A stretch of DNA of 24,732 nt. Origin: Bacillota bacterium. Its GTDB lineage: Bacteria; Bacillota; Bacilli; Paenibacillales; Paenibacillaceae. The translations under genes and the position numbers were made by a program. Position 1 is the first letter of the stretch, and the number at the start of each line of letters is the position of its first letter. The notes beneath the pieces are model-generated. The model worked only from the letters and a program-made list of their open reading frames with translations, was not told where the DNA came from and ran no database searches. The stretch is from NCBI GenBank assembly GCA_023433615.1, contig JAEZCJ010000039.1, forward strand, positions 1-24,732, written 5' to 3'. Shown here one piece after another: positions 1 through 7,397 of the stretch.

Positions 1-39
1 GGCATGCGCATGCCGGGCGAGGCCGTTCTTGTGCGAGGC

Positions 40-507
40 TTAGTCGCTGCATTCCTCTGGCGCTTCCTCGGAACCGTCCGTCTCCACGTCCAGCTTCTGC
101 GCGACTGTATCCCGAATTATCGAGACGACCAGCTGCAGCAAATAGTTGATGTCGCTCTGACTCTGCTGGAATTCGTTCACGATCGGAATGCCGTCCAGCT
201 CGTCCTGCAGCGTCGCGATTTCCCCTTCGATCTTGTCGACCATCTTCTGGTTCTGGAACGATTGGAAGGCGACGATCTCCTTCTGCTTCTTCTTGATCGC
301 GCTGATCAAGCCTTGGATTCGATCGTTATTCTTGATCTGCAGCTCGGCTCTGCGGTAATGCTGCACCTCGCTGGAGGTAAAGATCATCTCCGCGATCTCC
401 TTGGCCTTGGCCATGATATCCTCGTGAACGATAATCTCCTTCGTGTCGAACTTCGGAACGCTGCACGCGTGATCATGATCGTGGTCGTGCGCTGCATGCT
501 CAGCCAT
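40..507 (-). CDS. ricA: RicA (YmcA), RNase Y-associated RicAFT complex subunit
   Basis: A 155-aa protein of the YlbF/YmcA family. In B. subtilis, RicA with RicF and RicT forms an iron-sulfur complex that steers RNase Y cleavage and affects sporulation, competence and biofilm decisions. The body from about residue 20 is helical and matches YmcA, including the stretch IPIVNEFQQSQ. The N-terminus carries a His-rich extension (HAAHDHDHDHAC) that B. subtilis YmcA, as I recall it, lacks; there are Cys residues at the end of this extension and three residues from the C-terminus. I place the start at the ATG at 507, preceded by AGAGGGAGAG, rather than at an upstream TTG (534) with no ribosome-binding site. 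It follows miaB by about 70 bp with no terminator between them, so they are probably cotranscribed, as in B. subtilis. Family assignment is firm; the role of the His tail is unknown. Confidence 0.9.
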   Translation of the reverse strand: MAEHAAHDHDHDHACSVPKFDTKEIIVHEDIMAKAKEIAEMIFTSSEVQHYRRAELQIKNNDRIQGLISAIKKKQKEIVAFQSFQNQKMVDKIEGEIATLQDELDGIPIVNEFQQSQSDINYLLQLVVSIIRDTVAQKLDVETDGSEEAPEECSD

Positions 508-577
508 TGCTATTATCTCTCCCTCTGCTACCAATCTATGAATCGTAGGTTTGATCCAATGCTTCGAAGCTGCGCGG

Positions 578-2131
578 CTACGAGACCGCTTCTTCCTTCA
601 CGGGTCCGATCGGCTCCGCCTTGATATACCAGGTTAACGCTTCGGTAACCTTCACCATGACGAACTGCCCGATCCATTCCTTCGGCCCTTCGAAGTGCAC
701 CAGCTTGTTCGTTCTCGTGCGGCCGGCCAACACCGCCGCATTATTCTTGCTCTCGCCCTCGACCAGCACCTCGACAACCTGTCCGCTCAGCGCTTCGTTG
801 TTCACGCGGCTGATCTCGCCGATCAGCTCATTTAGCCTGTATAGCCGCTCTTTCTTGACGGACATCGGCACGTTGTCCTCCATCTCGGCGGCAGGCGTGC
901 CGGCTCGCGGCGAATAGATGAACGTGAAGGCCATATCGAAGCCGACCTCGCGTACGAGCGACAGCGTGTCCTCGAACTGCTCGTCCGTCTCGCCCGGGAA
1001 GCCGACGATAATGTCGCTCGTCAGCACAACGTTCGGGATGGCTTGCTTAATTCGGCCGACCAGCTCCAAGTAGCTCTCCCGCGTATACTTACGGCTCATG
1101 CGCTTCAACACTTCCGTGCTGCCCGATTGGACGGGCAGGTGAATGTGCTCGACCAGATTGCCTCCGCGGCCCAATACTTCGATCAGGTGATCGTCGAAAT
1201 CGCGCGGATGCGAGGTCGTGAACCGAATGCGCGGAATGTCGATTTTCTGGATATCCGCCATCAGATTACCGAACCGGTAGTCCCGGTCCTCGAAGTCTTT
1301 GCCGTAGGCGTTGACGTTCTGACCCAGCAGCGTAATCTCCTTATAGCCTTGGCGCGCCAGGTCGCGCACCTCCGCGATGACATCCTCCGGCCTTCTGCTC
1401 CGCTCCTTGCCGCGGGTATACGGCACGATGCAGTACGTGCAGAACTTATCGCAGCCGTACATGATGTTCACCCATGCGCGCATGCCCTCCCGCTTCTTCG
1501 GGAGATTCTCGATGATGTCGCCTTCCTTGGACCACACCTCGACGACCATCTCTTTGCTGAGCAGCGCGTCATGCAGCAGCTGGGGCAGCCGGTGAATGTT
1601 GTGCGTGCCGAAAATCATATCGACGAACGCGTGCTTCTGCAGAATGCGGCCGACGACCGACTCCTCCTGCGACATGCATCCGCATACGCCGAGAATAAGC
1701 TCCGGCTTCTCCAACTTCAGATGCTTCAGATGGCCGAGCTCGCCGAATACTTTGTCCTCCGCGTTCTCACGTATGGCGCATGTATTGAGCAGGATGACGT
1801 CCGCATCGCCGCGATCTTCCGCCGCTGTGTACCCCATCTGCTCGAACAGGCCCTTCATGACCTCGGTATCGTGCTCGTTCATCTGACAGCCGAATGTATA
1901 GATTAAGTATCGTTTACCCTGCCCTAGCGTGCGCAGCTCTTCCGGAACTGTCGAGTCGTAAACGACCTGTATCTCTTCCTTGCCGCGCTGCTTCTCTTGG
2001 CGATAGTTCGGCTCGGAGACGATGTGGATGTCGCGGCCGCCGATGCGTATCCGCTTGCCATGCTCGTCGTCGGAAATGACCTTGGCGCCGGAGAAGTCGA
2101 AATATTTGCTATAGTCCTTATTCTCGCTCAC
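578..2131 (-). CDS. miaB: tRNA (N6-isopentenyladenosine-37-C2)-methylthiotransferase MiaB
   Basis: A radical-SAM enzyme that adds a methylthio group to i6A37 of tRNAs, making ms2i6A. It is 517 aa, close to B. subtilis YmcB (509 aa as I recall). The N-terminal MTTase domain has the three auxiliary-cluster cysteines in TFGCQMN, NTCAIR and CGCM. The radical-SAM motif CDKFCTYC (CxxxCxxC) follows at about residue 227, and a C-terminal TRAM-like segment ends the protein. The roughly 70-residue leader before the first domain is normal for Firmicute MiaB. The start is the GTG at 2131, because AGGTGGG sits 7 nt before it; an in-frame GTG at 2143 would overlap that ribosome-binding site. An extended -10 (TGCTATAAT) lies upstream at 2183-2188. 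It is followed by ricA in the same direction. Confidence 0.96.
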   Translation of the reverse strand: MSENKDYSKYFDFSGAKVISDDEHGKRIRIGGRDIHIVSEPNYRQEKQRGKEEIQVVYDSTVPEELRTLGQGKRYLIYTFGCQMNEHDTEVMKGLFEQMGYTAAEDRGDADVILLNTCAIRENAEDKVFGELGHLKHLKLEKPELILGVCGCMSQEESVVGRILQKHAFVDMIFGTHNIHRLPQLLHDALLSKEMVVEVWSKEGDIIENLPKKREGMRAWVNIMYGCDKFCTYCIVPYTRGKERSRRPEDVIAEVRDLARQGYKEITLLGQNVNAYGKDFEDRDYRFGNLMADIQKIDIPRIRFTTSHPRDFDDHLIEVLGRGGNLVEHIHLPVQSGSTEVLKRMSRKYTRESYLELVGRIKQAIPNVVLTSDIIVGFPGETDEQFEDTLSLVREVGFDMAFTFIYSPRAGTPAAEMEDNVPMSVKKERLYRLNELIGEISRVNNEALSGQVVEVLVEGESKNNAAVLAGRTRTNKLVHFEGPKEWIGQFVMVKVTEALTWYIKAEPIGPVKEEAVS

Positions 2132-2182
2132 GTTACGTCCCACCTATCTCATGCACGTCAAATATCGACTAAGATCCTGTAA

Positions 2183-2191
2183 ATTATAGCA
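2183..2191 (-). promoter_or_regulatory. Probable extended -10 promoter for miaB-ricA
   Basis: On the minus strand the sequence reads TGCTATAAT, a perfect -10 hexamer (plus-strand 2183-2188) with the TG extension. I see no good -35 at the right distance; the extended -10 may compensate. The expected 5' UTR is about 45 nt to the GTG at 2131. A GC-rich hairpin without a T-run (2203-2223) lies just upstream. Confidence 0.55.
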
Positions 2192-2240
2192 TGAATAGGC
2201 CGGTGCCGCTACCGCGGCGGCACGAGTAATTGCCGGGGAG

Positions 2241-2810
2241 TCAGTCGATGATCTCTGCCATGTCGCCCGTCTTCGCGCCTGCGGCATTAGCTTCATCCGT
2301 ATCGATGTGCATGTCCAGCTTGAATTGGTCGGATACGCGCGCCACGACGTTCTCGAGCACCATGCCCCGCTCGCCTGTCAGCCGCACCTTCAGCAGCTGC
2401 TTATCGGCGATCCCCCACTTGGCTGCATCCTCCGTGTGAAAATGAATATGCCGCGCCGCCACGATGACGCCTTCCTCGATCGTCACCTCGCCTGCCGGCC
2501 CTTTGATCGTAATGCCTGGCGTACCGGCAATATTGCCGGACTCCCGCACAGGCGCGTTCACGCCGATCGCGAAAGCATCGGTACGGGAGATCTCGAGTTG
2601 GGTCGACTTGCGTGCCGGTCCCAGAATGCGCACCTTCGGAAAACTGCCCTTCGCACCGATCACTTCAACCGTCTCGTTGGCGGCGAATTGTCCCGGCTGC
2701 GACAGATCCTTCATGACGGTCAATTCGCTTCCCGCTCCGAACAGAATCGCGACATGCTCTTGCGACAGGTGGATATGGCGCGCGGAGACGCCGACTGGTA
2801 TTTGCTTCAT
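2241..2810 (-). CDS. pduL: PduL-type phosphate acyltransferase (phosphotransacylase)
   Basis: A 189-aa enzyme of the PduL family, which interconverts acyl-CoA plus phosphate with acyl phosphate plus CoA (acetyl or propanoyl). The protein holds two copies of the PduL beta-barrel domain. Zinc-ligand motifs are visible: RHIHLS (H12, H14) and RHIHFHT (H121, H123, H125), plus H168 in DMHIDTDEAN. There is no N-terminal encapsulation helix and no shell-protein gene nearby, so this is most likely the cytosolic housekeeping form and not a microcompartment enzyme. The start ATG at 2810 has AGGAGG 10 nt upstream. It lies behind korAB, which makes acyl-CoA, but the two units are separated by a strong terminator and 277 bp. 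A CRP/FNR-like box lies upstream at 2878-2893. Preferred acyl chain cannot be read from sequence. Confidence 0.9.
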   Translation of the reverse strand: MKQIPVGVSARHIHLSQEHVAILFGAGSELTVMKDLSQPGQFAANETVEVIGAKGSFPKVRILGPARKSTQLEISRTDAFAIGVNAPVRESGNIAGTPGITIKGPAGEVTIEEGVIVAARHIHFHTEDAAKWGIADKQLLKVRLTGERGMVLENVVARVSDQFKLDMHIDTDEANAAGAKTGDMAEIID

Positions 2811-2849
2811 GGATGATAGGCCTCCTCATTCGTTGTGCTTGTCCTCTAT

Positions 2850-2893
2850 ACTGTACCCTATTCCGTTCGAGGGCAAAAGTGACGGCGATCACA
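2850..2893 (-). promoter_or_regulatory. CRP/FNR-type box and weak promoter upstream of pduL
   Basis: The minus strand reads TGTGA-N6-TCACT (plus 2878-2893: AGTGA CGGCGA TCACA), matching 9 of 10 conserved bases of the CRP/FNR-family consensus TGTGA-N6-TCACA. Immediately downstream are a TTTGCC/TTGCCC -35-like hexamer and a weak -10, TACAGT (2850-2855). With that -10, the box centre falls near -42, the usual class II activator position. The box is seen directly; the promoter and regulator are inferred. Confidence 0.45.
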
Positions 2894-2912
2894 GGTCGAT
2901 GCCGCGCCGGAT

Positions 2913-3031
2913 ATGATAAAACCTCTATCGAGGCCTTTCGAAGAAGAGCGACCGCGTTCAGATGTAGGTTTTATCGCCATACAAGAAAGTTCCCCTTGCT
3001 TTATAATGCTTTTGCGCAGTTAAACTTTCTG
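2913..3031. repeat. Two adjacent inverted-repeat structures, possible dispersed repeat
   Basis: Between the korB terminator and pduL lie two dyads. The first pairs 2915-2924 (GATAAAACCT) with 2966-2975 (AGGTTTTATC), 10 bp perfect, with four further pairs inside after one mismatch. The second pairs 2984-2991 (AGAAAGTT) with 3023-3030 (AACTTTCT). Neither is followed by a T-run on the minus strand, so they do not look like ordinary terminators. No open reading frame explains the segment. The arrangement resembles small non-autonomous repeats of GC-rich bacilli, but copy number cannot be judged here. Confidence 0.4.
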
Positions 3032-3037
3032 TAATGG

Positions 3038-3072
3038 AAAAAGAAGCATACGGCTGTTAAGCCGTATGCTTC
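3038..3072 (-). terminator. Intrinsic terminator of korAB
   Basis: A perfect 13-bp stem (3043-3055 with 3060-3072), a 4-nt loop, and five T residues following on the minus strand. It begins about 15 nt after the korB stop codon. This is one of the best terminators in the window and separates korAB from pduL. Confidence 0.93.
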
Positions 3073-3087
3073 GATGACATCAACCGA

Positions 3088-3954
3088 TTAACGGAACTCC
3101 GCAACCAGCTTATCGAACTGGCCCGCATCCATCGTCAGATCCTGCTTATGCAGTCCCTCGGACGCATAGCCGGGAATCAGCTCGCCGTACGATTTGCGTT
3201 CTTTGTTCTGATAGATGAGACCCGTAAGCATGCCGTTCGTCTCCATGATCTTGTTCATGGCAGCCATGCGGTTCGATGGATCGTAATCCGGGAATTGCTC
3301 CAGGTTCACGATGTTCTCCTTGAACCAATCGTAAGTGTTGACCTTGTTGAACGTGACGCACGGGCTGAAGACGTTGATCAGCGAGAAGCCCTTATGCTGC
3401 AGGCCCTGCTCGATGAGGCTCGTCAATTGCTTCAGATCGCTCGAGAACGATTGGGCAATGAACGTAGCGCCGGCCGACAGCGCGATTTCGAGCGGCGACA
3501 GCGTCGACTCGATCGAGCCTTCAGGCGTCGATTTCGTCTTGAAGCCTTCCGCGCTTCGCGGCGAAGTCTGGCCCTTCGTCAGGCCGTAAATTTGGTTGTC
3601 CATGACGATATACGTGATATCGAGGTTACGGCGGATCGCATGAACCGTGTGTCCCATGCCGATCGCGAAGCCGTCGCCGTCGCCGCCCGAAGCGATGACG
3701 GTAAGCTCGCGGTTAGCAAGCTTGACGCCTTGCGCAATCGGAAGCGCGCGGCCGTGAATGCCGTGCAAGCCGTATGCGTTAATGTAGCCGGAGATCCGTC
3801 CGGAGCAGCCGATACCGGAGATGACCGCTAGGCTCTCCGGCTCGAGGCCGACGTTCGCAGCCGCGCGCTGAATCGCTGCTTGCACGGAGAAGTCCCCGCA
3901 GCCTGGGCACCAGTTCGGCTTGACGTTGTTGCGGAACTCTTTGAATGTCGCCAT
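3088..3954 (-). CDS. korB: 2-oxoacid:ferredoxin oxidoreductase, beta subunit
   Basis: The 288-aa beta subunit of a 2-oxoacid (2-oxoglutarate/pyruvate type) oxidoreductase, which oxidatively decarboxylates a 2-oxoacid with CoA to acyl-CoA and CO2 while reducing ferredoxin. Visible features are WCPGCGD (C16, C19), GIGCSG (C50) and SPCVTF (C199), the four cysteines expected for the single 4Fe-4S cluster. The thiamine-diphosphate/Mg motif begins at GGDGDG (90-95) and ends at DNQIYGLT (119-126). The start ATG at 3954 lies 3 nt after the korA stop, with AAGGAGAT inside the korA end, so translation is coupled. There is no separate delta (ferredoxin-like) subunit gene, as usual for two-subunit KorAB. 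Substrate choice between 2-oxoglutarate and pyruvate is unproven; gene symbol by family convention. Confidence 0.93.
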   Translation of the reverse strand: MATFKEFRNNVKPNWCPGCGDFSVQAAIQRAAANVGLEPESLAVISGIGCSGRISGYINAYGLHGIHGRALPIAQGVKLANRELTVIASGGDGDGFAIGMGHTVHAIRRNLDITYIVMDNQIYGLTKGQTSPRSAEGFKTKSTPEGSIESTLSPLEIALSAGATFIAQSFSSDLKQLTSLIEQGLQHKGFSLINVFSPCVTFNKVNTYDWFKENIVNLEQFPDYDPSNRMAAMNKIMETNGMLTGLIYQNKERKSYGELIPGYASEGLHKQDLTMDAGQFDKLVAEFR

Positions 3955-3957
3955 GTC

Positions 3958-5691
3958 TTAGTTCATCTCCTTGCAAGCTTTGTGCACTTCGGATGGCAGG
4001 AACGGATTGCCGTCGTACTTCAGGAAGCTCTTGATTTTCTCGCCTTGGCCGACATGCAGCTTCACTTGCGCTGCCAATTGGCCCGTAGCGTTGTTCTCGA
4101 TTACGATAACCTTCTTCGCGTTCGTCACGTATGGAGCGAGCTCCTCCGTCGGGAACGGCGCAATCTGGCGGACCGTAATGTGGTTCGACGTGATTCCGTC
4201 TGCCGACAAGCGCTCTCTCGCTTCGTCGATCGTGCCGCCAGTCGAGCCCATCGCGATGATGAGCAGGTCCGGCGTGGCGTTCGGCGCGTCTACGCGAATC
4301 GCGTCGCGGATCGACAGGCCGTCGAGCTTGCCGAGACGCTTATCCATCATCTTCAGGCGATTGAGCGCATTCTCGGAAGGACGACCTTCCTCGTCATGCT
4401 CGACGCCTGTTACGTGGTGAAGGCCGCCCTTCACGCCTGGGATTACCCGCGGCGATACGCCGTCTTCGGTGAATTCGTAGCGCTTGAACAGCTTGTTGTC
4501 CTCGAGTGCAGGCACTTCCGATACCAGCTTGCCGCGCTTGATCTCGACGGAGCTGTAATCGAACACTTCGCAGGACTGCTTGCCGAGCGACAGCTGCAAG
4601 TCCGTCATCAGGATGACAGGCACTTGGTATTCCTCGGACAGGTTGAAGGCTTCGATCGTGTCGTAGAAGCAATCCTCGATCGAGGCCGGCGCGATAACGA
4701 TCTTCGGAATCTCGCCGTGCGTGCCGTATACCATCGCGTTCAAGTCCGATTGCTCCTGCTTCGTCGGAAGACCCGTCGAAGGTCCGCCACGCTGGGTGTC
4801 AACGATGACGAGCGGCTGCTCGGTCATTCCTGCAAGGCCGATCGCTTCCATCATGAGGGACAGGCCGGGGCCTGCGGATGCCGTCATCGTGCGCACGCCA
4901 GCATAGTTGGCGCCGATTGCCATCGTGACCGCCGCGATCTCGTCTTCCGTCTGCACGACCGTGCCGCCGAACTTCGGCAGCTTCTTGATCAGGTATTCCA
5001 TAATTTCCGAGGCCGGCGTAATCGGATACGCCGACATGAGACGGCAGCCGCCGGCTACGGCGCCGAGGCCGATCGCTTCGTTGCCGATGATGAAGATCTT
5101 TTCTTTGCCGTCCGGTTCGCCGAGACGGAATTCGTCCAGCGGACCTCCCGCTTGTTCAAGGACGAAGTCGGCGCCGCGCTTGACGGCTTCGATGTTCTTC
5201 TCGACGATCGCGGGACCCTTGCGGCCGAATTCTTCTTCTACTGCTTTATTGAATACTTCAAGAGGCAATCCGAGCAGAGCCCAGGAAGCGCCGGAAGCAA
5301 CCATGTTCTTCATGAGCGATGTGCCGAGCTCTTCGGCGATCGCCGTGATCGGTACAGCGAAAAGACGCGCATTAACGCCCTGCGGTACGGATGGGCCGAA
5401 TTTGGCATCCGCGACGATGACGCCGCCTGCGCGCAGTTCATGCGCGTTCAAATCGATACTCTCTTGGTCGAATGCGACGAGGATGTCCAGATCATCTGAG
5501 ATCGCCCGCTTCGGCGTCGTACTGATGCGAATCTTATTGTTCGTATGCCCGCCCTTGATGCGCGAAGAAAAATGGCGATACCCGTACAGATAATAACCGA
5601 GACGGTTGAGTGCCGTGGAGAAAATACGGTCCGTACTCTCTACGCCCTCACCTTGTTGTCCCCCGATCTTCCAAGACAATTGACTGATCAA
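3958..5691 (-). CDS. korA: 2-oxoacid:ferredoxin oxidoreductase, fused gamma-alpha subunit
   Basis: A 577-aa subunit in which an N-terminal gamma domain (about residues 1-190, beginning near GGQQGEG) is fused to the alpha domain (about 200-577, beginning near GNEAIGLGA). This fusion is normal for two-subunit KorAB. The alpha domain shows SAYPITPASEIMEYL and TMTASAGPGLSLM, typical of the pyrimidine-binding domain. I choose the TTG start at 5691: GAGGAG lies 9 nt before it, and homologues begin at the same point (ISQLSWK). The ATG at 5700 directly abuts the ribosome-binding site, so it is a poor choice. A good sigma-A promoter (5789-5817) precedes it, and a Spo0A-box-like site lies in the leader (5740-5751). 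It is cotranscribed with korB. Confidence 0.93.
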   Translation of the reverse strand: MISQLSWKIGGQQGEGVESTDRIFSTALNRLGYYLYGYRHFSSRIKGGHTNNKIRISTTPKRAISDDLDILVAFDQESIDLNAHELRAGGVIVADAKFGPSVPQGVNARLFAVPITAIAEELGTSLMKNMVASGASWALLGLPLEVFNKAVEEEFGRKGPAIVEKNIEAVKRGADFVLEQAGGPLDEFRLGEPDGKEKIFIIGNEAIGLGAVAGGCRLMSAYPITPASEIMEYLIKKLPKFGGTVVQTEDEIAAVTMAIGANYAGVRTMTASAGPGLSLMMEAIGLAGMTEQPLVIVDTQRGGPSTGLPTKQEQSDLNAMVYGTHGEIPKIVIAPASIEDCFYDTIEAFNLSEEYQVPVILMTDLQLSLGKQSCEVFDYSSVEIKRGKLVSEVPALEDNKLFKRYEFTEDGVSPRVIPGVKGGLHHVTGVEHDEEGRPSENALNRLKMMDKRLGKLDGLSIRDAIRVDAPNATPDLLIIAMGSTGGTIDEARERLSADGITSNHITVRQIAPFPTEELAPYVTNAKKVIVIENNATGQLAAQVKLHVGQGEKIKSFLKYDGNPFLPSEVHKACKEMN

Positions 5692-5788
5692 AATGTCCAT
5701 CTCCTCATTGTTGGTGCGTGCCGTAAGCAATTGGTGCTATTTTCGACACAATCTTGCAGATAAATTATTTCTTTCACTAGTCAAATAA

Positions 5789-5817
5789 ATTTTATGACTC
5801 CGGGACGTAAATATCAA
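5789..5817 (-). promoter_or_regulatory. Sigma-A promoter of korAB
   Basis: The minus strand shows TTGATA (5812-5817), a 17-bp spacer, then TAAAAT (5789-5794). Each hexamer matches its consensus at five of six bases. The predicted leader is about 90 nt to the TTG start at 5691, and it contains TTGTGTCGAAAA (5740-5751), which resembles a Spo0A box. Confidence 0.75.
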
Positions 5818-5917
5818 GGGATTTGATCGGATTTCAAACATAGTTCTTTTCGATCGAATTCATATCAAAACGAGAACGGACCATGCGAATGCCGGCTTGT
5901 CGCTCGAATGATCGATA

Positions 5918-6868
5918 TTATGCGCTTTGCGTCGGCAGATGTCGAAGCAGGAATGACCACAAATTCTCCCTTGCGATCCCGCGCGCGATCCGAGCGCCAT
6001 AACGCCGATCCAGCTGCTCTAGCAGCATAGGCGTGTCCGTCGGATTGGCGAGACGAACGATATGGGTGTCAATGCCGTCGAAATCTGAGCCCAGCATTAA
6101 ATGACGCTCGCCGCCCAAGCTGCAGACCCGCTCGATATGAGGCAGCAGATCCTCTAACTTGACGACCGCATCGCGCTTAACGAACCATGGCACGTAGGTC
6201 ATGCCGATCAACCCGTCCCGAGCAATGATCGCACGAATTTGGTCATCCGTCAAATTACGCGGATGATCATGGACGGCGCGCGCGTTCGAATGCGAGGCAA
6301 TTATCGGCCTGACGCTGAGGCCGGCCGCCTCCCAGAAGCCTTTTTCGGCCAGGTGAGATACATCGATTAGTATGCCCAGCTCGTTGCAGTGCTTAATCAA
6401 TTCCCGCCCATGCTGCGTAAGGCCGCCCTGCCTCGGTTCGAGTACGCCGTCGCCGGCCCAATTCGCGTGATTCCACGTAATGCCGATCGATCTCACGCCT
6501 AGATAATATAGAATCCGCAGCGAGGTCAGATCGCCCTCCAGCCCCTCTGCGCCTTCCAGCGACAGCATTGCCGCCATCTTTCCCTGCTTGCTTGCTTCGA
6601 TCAGCTCCTCGGACGTTCTCACGAAGGAGATTCCCGGCTTCGTCAGGATGTGCCTGTAGAACAAGTCTACGGCTTGCAGTACCCGATCGAATTTCTTGGG
6701 CATGTGCTGCGGCAGATAGATCGCAAAATTTTGCAGATCGGCTCCGCCAGCCTGCAGCCGCTCGTACGTAACATCCAACTTAACCGCCCCCTCTCCAGCG
6801 AATTGCTCGGCTTCGCCTGTCAGCAGCTTGCTCAGAACGTCGCAATGGAAATCCGCCCATCTCATCAA
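5918..6868 (-). CDS. Membrane-dipeptidase family (peptidase M19) zinc dipeptidase
   Basis: A 316-aa zinc dipeptidase of the M19 (renal dipeptidase-like) family, predicted to cleave dipeptides, possibly with a D-residue at the C-terminal side. All metal-ligand motifs are present: DFHCD near the start (HxD), SLEGAEGLEGD for the bridging Glu, DVSHL, ASHSNARAV and LGSDFDG. No signal peptide or lipobox is visible, so it is probably cytosolic. The start is either TTG at 6868 or ATG at 6865; GGGAG lies 10 nt before the TTG, and the choice changes one residue. It sits between the spoVS terminator and the korA promoter, so it is probably a single-gene unit. A weak promoter (TATAAG -10) may lie in the 50 bp upstream. 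The physiological substrate is unknown. Confidence 0.9.
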   Translation of the reverse strand: MMRWADFHCDVLSKLLTGEAEQFAGEGAVKLDVTYERLQAGGADLQNFAIYLPQHMPKKFDRVLQAVDLFYRHILTKPGISFVRTSEELIEASKQGKMAAMLSLEGAEGLEGDLTSLRILYYLGVRSIGITWNHANWAGDGVLEPRQGGLTQHGRELIKHCNELGILIDVSHLAEKGFWEAAGLSVRPIIASHSNARAVHDHPRNLTDDQIRAIIARDGLIGMTYVPWFVKRDAVVKLEDLLPHIERVCSLGGERHLMLGSDFDGIDTHIVRLANPTDTPMLLEQLDRRYGARIARGIARENLWSFLLRHLPTQSA

Positions 6869-6919
6869 GATTGGTTCACTCCCATCTCTTATACGTACTA
6901 TCCTGCATTTGGACGCAAC

Positions 6920-6949
6920 AAAAAAGACCTGCCTCGAAATAAACAGGTC
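6920..6949 (-). terminator. Intrinsic terminator of spoVS
   Basis: A 6-bp GACCTG/CAGGTC stem (6926-6931 with 6944-6949), a 12-nt loop, and six T residues on the minus strand. The stem is short, but the T-run and its position after spoVS support it. Confidence 0.7.
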
Positions 6950-6993
6950 ATGGGTACTGAATGCGTTGCTATCCTTGTGGCCGCAAAGCGGAC

Positions 6994-7254
6994 TTAACGC
7001 GGCTCAACGATCAATTTGATTGCCGTACGGTCTTCCCCGTCGATTACGATATCCGTGAAGGCCGGAATACAGATCAGATCCACCCCGCTTGGTGCAACGA
7101 AGCCTCTCGCAATCGCTACGGCCTTGATCGCTTGATTCAATGCGCCTGCCCCGATTGCCTGCAGCTCGGCAGCGCCTCGTTCGCGCAACACCCCCGCTAG
7201 TGCCCCTGCAACAGAATTTGGATTGGACTTTGCTGAAACTTTTAATACCTCCAT
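6994..7254 (-). CDS. spoVS: Stage V sporulation protein S
   Basis: An 86-aa protein that is almost identical to B. subtilis SpoVS over its full length, including GALAGVLRERGAAE and PSGVDLICIPAFTD. SpoVS is a small Alba-like protein needed for progress to stage V of sporulation (coat assembly); its biochemical role is not settled. I choose the ATG at 7254, preceded by GAGGAGG at 9 nt, which gives exactly the B. subtilis length. A longer in-frame reading to 7293 has no support. A sigma-H-type promoter lies at 7302-7330, in keeping with the known sigma-H control of spoVS in B. subtilis. Confidence 0.97.
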   Translation of the reverse strand: MEVLKVSAKSNPNSVAGALAGVLRERGAAELQAIGAGALNQAIKAVAIARGFVAPSGVDLICIPAFTDIVIDGEDRTAIKLIVEPR

Positions 7255-7301
7255 AGTAAAGTACCTCCTCGGGGAATGATGGATGGAATCCACTACTCAT
7301 C

Positions 7302-7330
7302 ATATTCGCGAGGGGACAGAAAATTCCTGC
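7302..7330 (-). promoter_or_regulatory. Sigma-H promoter of spoVS
   Basis: The minus strand reads GCAGGAATT (7322-7330), an 11-bp spacer, then CGCGAATAT (ending at 7302). This matches the B. subtilis sigma-H pattern RnAGGAwWW-N11/12-RnnGAATww except for one base. The predicted leader is about 40 nt. Confidence 0.7.
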
Positions 7331-7397
7331 TGCTTGGCGGGGCATTTCACTAACTTTTCCGAATTGCGCGACAACTTTCGCCTATTTTTAACATCCC

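Noticed and set aside
1..14. Perfect 14-bp palindrome GGCATGCGCATGCC at the window edge after ricA.
   Set aside because: It could be part of a terminator, but the window ends before any T-run would appear, so no call is possible.
2203..2223. 7-bp GC-rich hairpin between pduL and miaB, considered as the pduL terminator.
   Set aside because: It lacks a T-run on the minus strand and overlaps the place where a miaB -35 would be; evidence is too weak for a terminator call.
2241..2810. Possible microcompartment locus, suggested by the PduL family.
   Set aside because: No shell proteins, no encapsulation peptide and no diol dehydratase or aldehyde dehydrogenase genes in the window.
3880..5499. A 539-codon open frame on the plus strand opposite korA.
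   Set aside because: It is antisense to a clear korA, has an Arg/His/Leu-rich translation with no domain-like pattern, and lacks a supported start. GC-rich codon usage on the real strand explains it.
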